Shown here piece by piece: positions 9,679 through 19,984 of a DNA stretch of 25,681 nucleotides. A model generated the notes under the pieces. That model was not told the DNA's origin and did no database searches. It was given only the letters and a program-made list of their open reading frames with translations. Origin of the DNA: Basidiobolus ranarum (taxonomy: Eukaryota > Basidiobolomycota > Basidiobolomycetes > Basidiobolales); assembly GCA_040143965.1 (NCBI GenBank), contig JASJQH010007016.1, positions 1-25,681 on the forward strand, written 5' to 3'. Numbering within the stretch: position 1 is the first letter of the stretch; every line of letters begins with the position of its first letter. The translations under genes were made by a program, and so were the position numbers.

Positions 9679-12600
9679 ATGAAGGAAATAATTCCAAGTT
9701 TGTCCATGAGCACAGAATGCGAAGAAGTTTTTCTTGAGCGGAACAACACTGGAATTTCTTCTTCCGATATTCAAAATCAACAGTGCGCACCAACCGAGAA
9801 TCTGGGTGAATGCATTGACTTTAGTCTGGTATATGCTCTATTTTCATTTGAGGCTTCAGTCGAAGGTCAGGCAAATGTCATACAAGGTGAGCCTCTGATG
9901 CTATTAGATGACAGCCATTCTTATTGGTGGCTAATTCGGGTATTACGGGACAATAGTACGGGCTATTTACCAGCGGAGAATGTTGAGGTTAGTTGGTGTG
10001 TTTAGCAAGGAGTTGGATATTTCAGAAAACTTGAAAAGAACTTACTATTTGATATGGTTTTGGAAATTAACTTTAAACTGCCATTTCACCCAGACACCAT
10101 ATGAGAGGCTAGCCCGTTTGAACTGTCAACATAACCAAAAGGTAACTAGTTTTTGAGGTATTTCAAACTGGATACAGCCTAGTTGTAACTATTTTGGGAT
10201 ACTCACCCTCCTTAAGCTTTGTACAGTAGATACATACAATGTTGAAACTGCAGACAAGAATTTTACGGAAGACCATGATTTTCCACAACGAAATTTCAAA
10301 AGTGTATCTTTTCAGACGCGTTTTATGTCCGAAATATTGGAAAATCCTGATGATGATTATTACACAGAAAATAGCGATGATGATACCACAGAGGGTAATA
10401 TTAGAACGAACAAAATGTTCCAAAGATAAGCTAACTAAACATTACATCCATTAGGAATAAAGACAAACACCATTTCTACCGAGTATAGCTCCTCTACTTC
10501 CACGTTAAGTCCGGTAAATTTATCCACTTTTATATGGTTTAACAGACAGTTGCTTATTTAACTCTGCAAGGCTAAGAGAGTAGCATCTATTGAAATCATC
10601 CAGATGCAATCCCAGTACGTGTATATGAAAGAATTAGAAGAAACCACCCAAACTCTCACTGTTCACACAGGAAATATTGACCTCGACTCACCTTGGAAGA
10701 CGATTAGAACGAACGCTCAAACAACCATTTCGGATATTATAGAGCAATCCTTAGAAAGATTTGATCTTGAGAAATGTACATTATCCAATTATTACATGGT
10801 TGCATATGACTCCGAAGAGCAAGGTATATTTACTTAGTCGAAGATTGCTACCGATATTTATTAACGCATGAATTGCAGCGGTCTATCAATTAGATGAATA
10901 TGACATTCTAACCGAAGTAATCGAAAGTATTTGTGAAGGAACTTACATAATGCCCGGTAGCAACATAGTTCGAAATTCTATCTATCTACACCTCTCAAAT
11001 CAACTGGATTACTTCACAAATCCACCACAACTCACGGACAATGTCAATAGAAATACCTCCCTGAGTTTTTACATAAATCGTAAACTTCGAACCATCCGCA
11101 AAGATGAAGCTACTATATTGAATTTCCCTATTCAAATGACCACGGTTAAGGAAACCGGCGAACGCTCGAGTATAACGAGCATTGCTAAAGTAAAACCAAC
11201 CATGATGGTGGTGGATTTCCTAAAGTTAGCATTGACCGAATTCGACATGGAAATAGAGACATACACTGAGTTTAGAGTATTTTTAAGTATTTCCGATATA
11301 GGTAACACCAGAATTCTCTCATGACACAGTCGATTTTATTCCTGAAATGTTTGTTTGTTTTTCAATATAGAACGGCCTTTACCATTCGAATGTACACTAA
11401 TGACGGTGTTCCGAGTAATACTTAATTACGATGCCAGTCAAGATAGAGAAGACATTAAGTTTGTAATTCGTAGAAATCATCTACCCAGTATCAACCCCTT
11501 CTCGTTAAACTCCGAAAAGAATCCCCTGTGTACATCCCCAATCTCCGACGAAAGCCCCACCTCGACGGTAGTAGATTGTGATAGTGATGAAGAAAATCCT
11601 GCAATAAGTATTCATCATATGAGCATCAGACTTTCTATCTTTGAAAATAATCAAGCCAGCGTTCATGAGAAATTGGAAGTTGAGGAAATACCAAAATCGC
11701 TTGAACCCGTCAAAAAATCAGAAGAATATAGTTTGACTAAACTCGAAAATTCAAGCGAAGACATCCACTCTCAAATCTCCGAGTCAATCGATACTCTTGA
11801 AAATGGTTCCCTCAGTGACATAACCACAGTAAAGGAATTAGTAAATCAACCAGCACTTGATGTGGCAAGTCCTATTAAGGCAGGATTTAGTACGACCGTA
11901 TCCCTAGGATATCAAAATTTAGAAGGCAGACGGCTATCGTCAACAGAAATAAAAACTCGCGAAATCGTTAGCTCTATATTACGCAAGATAGCACCACCTC
12001 CGAGCTGTCCTCCACCACGACATCTGATCGCTCAAAGGAAAAATGTGGTTGAAATTGCCCGTGGTTCTCTCGTTGAACCTGTTATTGTCGAGCATGGAAA
12101 TTCGGTGGTTAATACTCAACTTATCAAAATCGAAGATCTAGACGCTCCACTAAATGATTCCCATGACCATCAGTTCAAGGATAATCGGAATTTCCTCAAC
12201 GACTCAGATTCCAAGATCGTACCAGCAAACTGTGTTAAAAGCGAAATTGACTCAGTGCCTTGTGAACAGACGCAAAACATAATAGAGGAAGATTTGGTAA
12301 TTGAAGTAGAAAAACAGTCATCGTATCTTGGGAAGGGAGTTATCTCGAATCGACTCTCTAGCGATGCGGAGGATCTCATAGAAAAGGAAATATCTGGAGA
12401 AAGCGAGGAACCAGATCTTGAGGACTCACCTATTGCGTGTGTGGGAGAATATGTTGATACCGCAAGAGGTCAACCAGTTAGATACATAGTCAGAAATGAA
12501 ATTCCCCGGGCCTCATCTGATATGCTAATGGGAATAACGCGTAGGATGGTCACTGCTACGGATAATAGCCTTTTTGAGGCAGGAATACTAATCAGCTCGC

Positions 12601-13083
12601 CTGAAAATGAGAAATCTCCGGAAACCATGGTGGACCATAATGGACATTTGAGTAAATTGCGGCCCTTTTCGGATACTCTGCACCTAGCCTCATATGACAT
12701 TGAGGCTGATGGATCTGTTGAAACCAGTCCTACTGCGTGGACCGCTCATCAACCATCTAGTCCACCACCTGTCTATAACATTCATGAAACGAGCGATTCT
12801 GCGGCTGCCCTCTATCGCGATAATGACGAGATGACCGCTTTAATCACACTAGTAAGAGGAGCAGCACATTTCGACTATGATCACAACGAGGTGAATAGTT
12901 GTTCTGGCCAAGGAAATGAATATGAACAAGATATTCGAGAATTGTTCACCTCCACTGAGGAAGATTTACGTGAAATCGAGAAGGTACAAGCAACTACACG
13001 AGTTGTTATATATGAACGATAAACTAACATTCTATTGATAGGAACTCGATCAAGTTATGGCGTCGATCGTTGATGTTTTCTAA
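9679..13083 (+). CDS. Tea4/Bud14-like polarity protein: SH3, PP1-docking motif, two RA domains
   Basis: Exons 9679-9987, 10094-10141, 10217-10394, 10455-10513, 10571-10823, 10879-11301, 11371-12983 and 13042-13083 give 974 residues. An SH3 domain spans ~50-104 (YALFSFEAS ... YWWLI ... GYLPAENVE), followed by ETPYERLARLN. A KSVSF motif at 147-151 fits the PP1-docking consensus [RK]-x-V-x-F. Two Ras-associating, ubiquitin-like folds follow: RA1 ~205-305 (TQTLTVHTGNIDLDSPWKTI; TTISDIIEQSLERFDL) and RA2 ~350-465 (RKDEATILNFPIQM ... MMVVDFLKLALTEFDM ... ERPLPFECTLMTVFRVIL). The remaining ~500 residues are acidic, Ser-rich and probably disordered, ending TSTEEDLREIEKELDQVMAS and IVDVF. SH3 followed by a PP1 site suggests Tea4/Bud14, which bring PP1 to polarity sites; the RA pair would tie this to Ras-type GTPases. 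Exon 3's acceptor (TTAAG at 10216) is the least certain junction. Confidence 0.78.
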
Positions 13084-13107
13084 GGTACAGATATACGCTT
13101 TTGCCAC

Positions 13108-13154
13108 GCTCCACTCCCCTACCTCGCCCTCGCCCTCACCCCTACCCCACCCCA
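13108..13154 (+). repeat. Pyrimidine-rich CCCTNNCC-type tract
   Basis: A nearly pure C/T stretch with irregular repeats of accctcg, ccctca and ccctac, just after the SH3-RA gene. Similar tracts occur inside the cyclin and RasGEF genes. Confidence 0.6.
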
Positions 13155-13627
13155 GCTTTGTAGATAAGGTTACAACCACTCCCCTCGCCTCACATACACT
13201 CACTTCATTTACCTCCACGGTATGTTTAATTGGATGTCATATCAGTAAACTCATTCGAATGCGAACTTTGTGATTGTAAATATCTATTCCAGTTCTACTT
13301 TTTGCAAACCGAAAGCAGGTTCGAAATCGATAGAATCGTCGCTATTTCTCAACTGTCCAAAAAGAGAATTTCCTAGAGAAAGTACCAGACTGATCCACCT
13401 GACTCATCCACTTGACTCGCCGCATAAGTGTATTATATCCAAATATTTCCAATGCTTTACCTCGCCACCCAACCATATTAGTCTTCAGCTGGCCAGCCAT
13501 TGGACAAACTGGGCAATGAAATGAGTTTCCAACCTTTTCCCAACCCATCGCCAGGAACATTAAGATAACAACAGCTAGATCTTGCTGATTGGTTTAGTAA
13601 TCATCACGATCATGTAACAAATGACGG

Positions 13628-13658
13628 GAACCCGCAATTGCAGCAACATTGCGGGTTC
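13628..13658. repeat. Perfect 11-bp inverted repeat with 9-nt loop
   Basis: GAACCCGCAAT at 13628-13638 pairs exactly with ATTGCGGGTTC at 13648-13658. The GC-rich stem stands out from the AT-rich spacer. There is no T-run, so it is not a classical terminator. Confidence 0.8.
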
Positions 13659-14128
13659 GTGCAGTTAATTAGGATCAATTCGATGATTTCGTGGATTTCC
13701 GATGATTTCCTCCGACCGGAAAAATTCTCAAATCTCTGGATTCATTGAATTTCCCAATGTTTTTATGATCCAGGTACTCTACCATTGGACCGCAGCTTCA
13801 TTAAATTTCACGTTGAACAAAAGTAATACGCCCATTTGGTTGGCTGCTTGAACCTGGTCATTCTTAACTTCAGGCTTCCAGCTCCGCCTAAGTTAGCGTC
13901 ATAATTAGATCAACTGCGGCACTGGTTTAGATTATAATTTGACTTGAAACGAAACAAACTTCCTTTGCTTCCATTCTGTTCTGAAAGTTATCGTTTGCTT
14001 CAACTGCTCTCTATTTTCTCTTTCCCCACAATAAACCTCCATCTTATTACACATATTTACTTTGTGAATTTGACTTTCCAACTGCTCTTTCAATCCTTTT
14101 AAAGTACCCAACCCTTACTGTTATCAAT

Positions 14129-15069
14129 ATGAACCTTGCCAATAATGACAAGATTGCCCACAACAAAGACACCAACTGTAGCGCTCCCAGTGGGCCGGTT
14201 CCCAACACTGTCCCACGGGTTCAGCACAGCAAGCGTGACTTTGTGGAAAAATTAGTTGGTAAGTTGAAGAATAAAAGCAAACACTACGGGTTTTCAACAC
14301 TTTATTGAAGCGAAATACCGTAGTTGTTTTTCAACCAAGCTGACGACAGCCATTAACGACTTTGTTCTTTATGTTACTTGCAGACGTTTCTGCTCTTGTT
14401 ATCGAGTCCATTTGGCCCAATCCACCCACCTCAGCTTATTCCACTCAAGTATTGGGTTTGAAAAGCTTTATTAGAGAGACGCTCAAACGTTCCAAGACCA
14501 CTTTCTGTACCCTCCTTACCGCTCTTATTTACATTTTACGTATCAAGGAGTATATCCCCAAGTCAGATGGTTTTTTTAGGGCCAATCAGTTATCTGAACC
14601 TGGTACTAACCATCCTCTTAAGGAGTCTCCCATTACCACCAACACTTTACTTGCCGATATGGACACCCTATCTTTTACTTTAATCAAGTGTGGAAGAAGA
14701 ATGTTTTTAGCTGCGCTTATTCTTGCTTCTAAGTTTCTTGCTGACCGGAGTTGTTCCAACCGAGCCTGGGCGAAAATTACCGGCTTACAAGTTGGTGAGA
14801 TCTCTGCTTGTGAGTTAACTGTTCTACGTCTACTTGATTATCGTCTCTTTATATCCACCACCGTATTCTCACGTTGGTCTACTTTACTCTTTGAACAGGG
14901 TAACAATTCCCTCACCCCCACCCCTACCCCTACTCCCAACCTCACTAATCTAACCTCACCTCAACTTCGTAAGTTGAATGTAGAAGTCCAACCTGGTTCC
15001 CTTAACCATACACCTTTACCTTTACCTACCAATGTTACAACCTTGTATAATTTCTCTTCCTTAGTGTAA
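14129..15069 (+). CDS. PHO80/PCL-type cyclin (Pho85 CDK partner)
   Basis: Exon 1 is 14129-14258 and exon 2 is 14384-15069, joined across a 125-nt intron (donor GTAAGT, acceptor TTGCAG): 271 residues. The cyclin box is clear. Its first helices read FIRETLKRSKTTFCTLLTAL and IYILRIKEYIPKSDG. The core then reads GRRMFLAALILASKFLADRS, CSNRAWAKITGLQVGEISAC and ELTVLRLLDYRLFIS. The RRMFLAALILASKF...D...S...W motif is typical of PCL/Clg1-type cyclins that activate the Pho85 kinase in polarity, cell-cycle entry or nutrient control. The N-terminal ~43 residues and the C-terminal tail (TPTPTPTP, TPLPLPTN) are low complexity. The Pro/Thr run is encoded by a C-rich microsatellite. The subfamily cannot be settled by eye. 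Confidence 0.88.
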
Positions 15070-15947
15070 ATATATTCTTCCCTTTTTCATATATATGATG
15101 ATTTGTTGAATTAGAAATGATTCATGATTAGTGAAATGGATTATTGGATACATTGATTGATTTACCTTTCTCTTTTCCCCCACCTTTCCTTATCATAAGC
15201 AGGGTTCTTATGAATCATTGGAAGATATATCCGGTGATGATAATGATTAGAAAATTCTTATCCTTCATCCAGATATTATTATTATTATACTATGGGAATG
15301 ATGAAATAGTATTATATGATTAGAAATAATCAATATTTATCTATCATGTAGAATTTTTCATCACTTCCCTTTGTTAGAGTGATGAAGATGATAAAAAAGG
15401 GGTGGAGGGGAGGATTAAGGGGATAGGATATTTTTATCACTATCTCCATTCCCATTCCCATTTCCTTAATACGATCCATTGCTTTTGGAATGTATATTAT
15501 AAAAAAAAAATTCTTATGAAAATCATTCAACCTTCCAATTTCCGCAATTTCTTTATAAGATTATTTGAATCGAAATTATTTTGTTTTTCTGACTATGGAA
15601 TCAATCTTTTTAAAATGAAATTGGTTGGTTTTAGTGGGGGGGGGGATTTTTTTTCGTAATTATTTGGAGTAAAGAGGGAAAGAAAGAATTGTTTTTTACC
15701 ATTCTATATCAAATCCAATTTTCCTTTTCATTCAAAAAATATTTTGAAATGTTCATTGAATTTTACTTACATATATTGTCGATGTTTAAAATTAACATAA
15801 AAGTAATCTCAGTTTTTTTGGTAAGACTAGGATGAAGAATTATGGGAATCATTTGAAAATAAGATATAGGGTTAGGATATACTAAGGAATCCCGATGAAT
15901 AATCGAATTCATTCAATTTCTACCATAATATTTATTATGAATATTCA
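15070..15947. other. AT-rich convergent intergenic region with homopolymer runs
   Basis: It separates the convergent cyclin and RasGEF genes. Composition is strongly AT-rich, with A10 at 15501-15510, G10 at 15636-15645 followed by A and T8, and purine-rich stretches near 15390-15425. No frame here has coding character. Confidence 0.6.
15636..15654 (+). repeat. G10-A-T8 homopolymer junction
   Basis: Ten G residues are followed by one A and eight T. The tract is slippage-prone, so its length may vary or be misassembled. Confidence 0.75.
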
Positions 15948-18943
15948 TCAACTAGTGATATTTCGAATAGTACGTGTGAGTGGTTTAAATCTTTTGGAGA
16001 ACATATTAGATCCAGTAGATTTAGTAGGTGTAGAGGGTAAAGGTAAAGGTAAAGATAAAGGTGAGGGTAAAAGAGAAGGGGAAGTTAAAGGTGAAGAAGA
16101 AGAGGAAGAATGAATATTATAATTGGATTCATGGTGAGTTTTAAATGAATCTAAATTCATTTCTTGTTTGGTTGAATATTTATATGGATGTACTCTACGT
16201 TTTTCTTTCACTTCCAATGGATTCTCAGTTTCTTCAGTTGAATAAGTTATATCTTCTGGACTATATGGTTCCTCATATATGGTTGGATTATTATCATCTC
16301 TAGGATCACTAGTTAACCTAGTATTGACGGAGATTCCTGGAAAGTTACGTAAACTTTCCGCACTCTTACTAGATCTAGGGATTCTAGAGGATAGGGTATT
16401 ACGAATACTAGGTGTTATGGGTATCGGGGGTGAAATTTCCAAATTGGCGAAAGAAAACTCGTAATTTGGTAGTTCTTCTGCCGGCGGTGTTCCCAGAGTA
16501 TGTTTAATACGATGCATATTGGGTAAGGATGGTTTTCGTGAACCGAGTTTACTCTCTTGATCCCCATACCGATTGGGTGAATGGCCTATAGTGAAATGGA
16601 GGTGGTTTTTAATACTTCCCAATGCATCTCTAATACCACCATTATGTTGCTTCTCCCACACAGTCTCTTCATCAATACTACTATGATTTGACGAAGCAGT
16701 AGAGAGGGTGGTCGGATAAGTCAAAGTGGACGTGCTTGAAGGTGTGGTTTTATCCATCAATTTGTCGAATTTTTTCTTGGGCTCTCGCGACATACTGATT
16801 TCATCGACTTGACGTTCGGTAATCCATGGTTGAGAAAGAAGGTAATGAAGGATGACTTGTTGAGTGGTGTATATACTATCCAATTCTTTCTTTTTGTGTC
16901 GATTGTTCATCGGCTTTTCGTACCCTAATGGGCTTCCGGGATTTTCAGAAGAGAGTGAGTTGGAGCTGAAGGGAAAGAATTTCGATTTCGATTTTAAAAA
17001 ATTCTGTGAAGGCGTCGAAGGGTACTTAGGTCCAGCAAGGTAACAGCGAAGTACCGATAAAAGTGTTTGAACACGAGGATCATCCTCAAGTCGATTTAAT
17101 GAGGTTGATTTCCCTTTATCTTGATTAAATGTATATGGAGTAGCTGGTGACATAGGTGCCGTATTGGTTCCGGATTTTTTCGTTGCTGCCAATAAGTAGG
17201 TAATATCCATAATGAACACACCAAGGAACGGAACTGTAGGTTTGGTCAGTGGAAGGATATGTTTCGATGTGTTTACATCAGATAGCATATCCCCTCCAAT
17301 CGTTATTTCCCGATATTTCCCATAATTATTATCTTCGCTCATTAGTTCTCGAAGAGAATCTAATCGAGATAGCGTTTTCTTGGGGATACAATTCCAAGTA
17401 CGCTTTAGTCTTTGTACAGGTGGTGTCCCGGTGGCGCTTAACACTGCTTTCAAGGTCTGGAAGTTACAAAGATCGTATAGGCGCGAGGCGATTCTGATCC
17501 AGTGGTTCAGAATTTGAGCTCGATCAGACGCTTCCATCGGAGATAAAATGGACATCTCAATGACTCTAGTTAAATAATTGAAAAAATCCGTTGAAGCCAC
17601 AATGGCGGGATGAGGAGATCGAGGGGAATGTGTGAGGAATGCGTTAGGAGGTATTCGTTGGAAAAGCGCGGATTCAATCAAAGTAAGTTGATACGCAACA
17701 AGACGAGGTGGGAAGGTGGTAATATGGGTGGATGCTGCCGCCAACTGTACCAGGTTGTTAATCTTCCCTAATGTTGACTGAGTTTCGGTAATGGTCAAAT
17801 TTAAACCTTGAGCTTTTTCGATCATAGCTGAATCCTCTTTTTGTTTGTGTTGCTCAGGTCTAAGAGTATGTACAGAGTTTTTTCGACACACGTTATGTAA
17901 AACCACCATCTCGCTATTAACTGCTTCCAGTTTTTCGCTAAGTGTATGGTAGCTAATAAGTAAAGGTGACTTGGGAATCAAGGGAACATGATGATTCGTT
18001 AAGGTTTCTTCGTTGTCAACTTGTGCCGGCACAAGATTCAAAGGATCCACACTCCCTTCGGGAACTATGTGAATGTACGTTTGTTGTGGGAGTATCATGG
18101 CCTTTGGTATAGACAGTGTTGGCGCTTTGTGTGTATGGTAGTTGGGGGAATCAGGAGGGGAGATAGCGGAAAATAATTCACTCTCTATGGAATCCTCATA
18201 CAAATGACAATCAGGTGAGTCTGGAGGAGATATAGCAGAAAACACATCATTTTCTGGAGAATTGAGTGAAGTCGATTGATCAGAATCATCACAGCTCCAA
18301 TCTTTAGGTTAAGGAAACGTTAGTTGCTGCAGTTCAATTAAACGTTTTAAAATTGAAGTCTATACCATAGTTTTCATCACTAAACACTGACATTGGTTGA
18401 AAATCGTCATGGATTATAGCGAGTCTTTTCAATGGTTTTGTTGTGACCATTCTTTTCCTTGGTGTATTGGTTTGATATCTAAATTCTAGTTCTTCGTTTT
18501 TGTTGAGTTCTTGTTGGAGCGAATCTTGAAGAGATTGATAGGAAATTTGAGAAGACTTCGCTTGTGTCTCTATATTCATAGAATGTTTCTGAATAATTGC
18601 ATGGGCTTCGGCAACTGATTTTTGACAAGCATCGAAGATTTGGTTGACCAGACGTGGTTTTTTGATGATGACTGAGTAAATTCGACTGAGGGGTCAGTTT
18701 ACAGAATACACTTCATGGAACATAAGGAAACTAGTTTACCTTGCTTTTCAAAGACAACTGATCTCAAAGTATTTGTAGCAGTTTCGAGGGTATTCAAGTA
18801 AAAGAAATAGGCATCCTATTTTTGGTAATAAGATGTAAGCGAAAAGAAGTCACAAACGCCTCAAAAGTCATTTTACATACTTCAAATACACCGTCTCCTT
18901 GGCAGGCTGAAGCTCTTTTGAGAAACTGTTGTATCTCTTCCAT
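15948..18943 (-). CDS. RasGEF (CDC25-domain) protein with N-terminal MIT-like helices
   Basis: Exons 18943-18881, 18815-18740, 18671-18366 and 18301-15948 give 932 residues; introns are 64-68 nt. Residues 1-70 (MEEIQQFLKRASACQGDGVF; EDAYFFYLNTLETATNTLRS) resemble a MIT-type helical bundle. A coiled-coil-like stretch follows (YQSLQDSLQQELNKNEELEF), then a linker with FSAISPPDSP twice. The CDC25 catalytic domain spans ~345-660: RLVAYQLTLIESALFQRIPP; ILNHWIRIASRLYDLCNFQT; LKAVLSATGTPPVQRLKRTW; KPTVPFLGVFIMDITYL; VILHYLLSQPWITERQVDEI with SMSREP. It should load Ras- or Rap-type GTPases with GTP. About 60-100 Ser/Pro-rich residues interrupt the catalytic domain before its last helices (~525-615). 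The tail is low complexity, encoded by a pyrimidine-rich tract, and ends basic (SKRFKPLTRTIRN). No RasGEF-N domain is obvious. The first three exons are inferred from splice signals and phase. Confidence 0.85.
16024..16110 (-). repeat. Pyrimidine-rich minisatellite coding the RasGEF Ser/Pro/Leu tail
   Basis: On the coding strand it is a C/T tract built from TTCTTC, CCTTTA and CCTTCT units, encoding a Ser6 run and a Pro/Leu/Ser repeat near residue 890. On the + strand it appears as GGTAAA repeats. Confidence 0.7.
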
Positions 18944-19984
18944 CAGACTTACTAGGTAAGTGTGAAGATAAACTTGTAAGGTATAGATATGTATTCAAAC
19001 GCGAAGTGATAAAGAAATAAAAAGGAGTATTCAGAATAGCGGATAGATTAAGTCAAGATGAAGAATGTATGAAATGCTATGGGTATAAAACAAAACAATG
19101 AAACAAAGAAAGCCGTATCAACACTGAATTGAGAGGATAGTTTGTCCTGCACTTCTGATACACAAACTGCTTAACTAGGCAGTACAATGGGAAGGGATTT
19201 CTTAGGCGAATAAGGTGATTTCCTACTTTGAATAGGGAACAATAGTAATTTAAAGAAACAATGGCGAGCATTTAGAGAAAATGGAAGTATCTTAATTTGA
19301 ATTAATTATATGACCAAATACATGTACCAATTGTGAGCAAATAGTCAAGCCATGCATATGGTGAAGTTGGATCGTGCATACAGCCTAATTTTTTAACATG
19401 GGAATTGGAATGGAAATGATGAGTAATTAGCGTGAAGTTGGGGTTAGGGTTAGAGAAGTTCAGCAGAGTTACTCCAACCAAATCCATCCGCTATTGGGCC
19501 TTGAGCGCACTTGTGCTATTTAAAGCTCGTGTCGTCACTATTATAGAAGCAGCAGTAGAAATCAGTAGAATATACATATGTACTTACTTGCTTATTTGGG
19601 CTCACTTGACAGAACCTACTTTTCTTATTTGGGTTAACTACATAGAGCTTATTTTCATCCCCAAAATTCTTATTTATGAGCTCCAAGAGCTAAATGAATT
19701 CTCTACAGAATAAGAACATAATGGAAGGATCCTATCAGTATGAAAATGAAATACACCTTGACATTCTAGACATGTGTTACACCAATCATAGAAAATCTCT
19801 GTACGATGACATTCTTGAATTTAAAAGGCTCTATAGCTATATTGGTATGACCTTCCTAGATAGGGATATCTTTTCAAATGCATTTTCATTTAGTTTCTTA
19901 TAAACCGCTGGCCAACCCCTTATCGTTCTTGCGCAAACGTACGAATGAATTTGCTTCTCTAAACTAGATAGAACTTCTCGTAGC
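18944..19984. promoter_or_regulatory. Divergent intergenic region between the RasGEF and MscS genes
   Basis: About 1 kb between diverging start codons. It includes a short telomere-like GGGTTAGGGTTAG stretch. Open frames at 19432-19713 and 19694-19903 (+) overlap each other, start in AT-rich DNA and match nothing I know, so I do not call them genes. Confidence 0.5.
19438..19454 (+). repeat. Telomere-like GGGTTAGGGTTAG motif
   Basis: TTGGGGTTAGGGTTAGA holds two TTAGGG-type units. It may be a telobox-type protein binding site or chance; it is far too short for a chromosome end. Confidence 0.45.

Larger units (their letters stand above)
13084..14128. other. Intergenic region upstream of the cyclin gene
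   Basis: About 1 kb without a supported gene. In order it holds a pyrimidine-rich tract, mixed AT-rich DNA with an 84-codon open frame (13270-13524) lacking coding character, a perfect 11-bp hairpin, two copies of CGATGATTTC (13681-13690, 13700-13709), a degenerate tRNA-like stretch, and a CT-rich block (about 13990-14110) just before the cyclin ATG that looks like a fungal 5' leader. Confidence 0.5.

Noticed and set aside
13270-13524. 84-codon + strand frame between the SH3-RA and cyclin genes
   Set aside because: No recognisable motif, and composition like the surrounding spacer.
13730-13800. tRNA-like sequence on the minus strand (GTCCAATGGTAGAGTACC resembles an A box and D-arm, followed by a possible CAT anticodon loop)
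   Set aside because: No matching T-arm (GGTTCRANNCC) and no 3' strand pairing with the acceptor stem could be found, so at best it is a relic. A covariance-model scan would settle it.
19432-19903. Two overlapping small + strand frames before the MscS gene
   Set aside because: AT-rich, without motifs or splice-consistent extension; judged chance frames in a promoter region.
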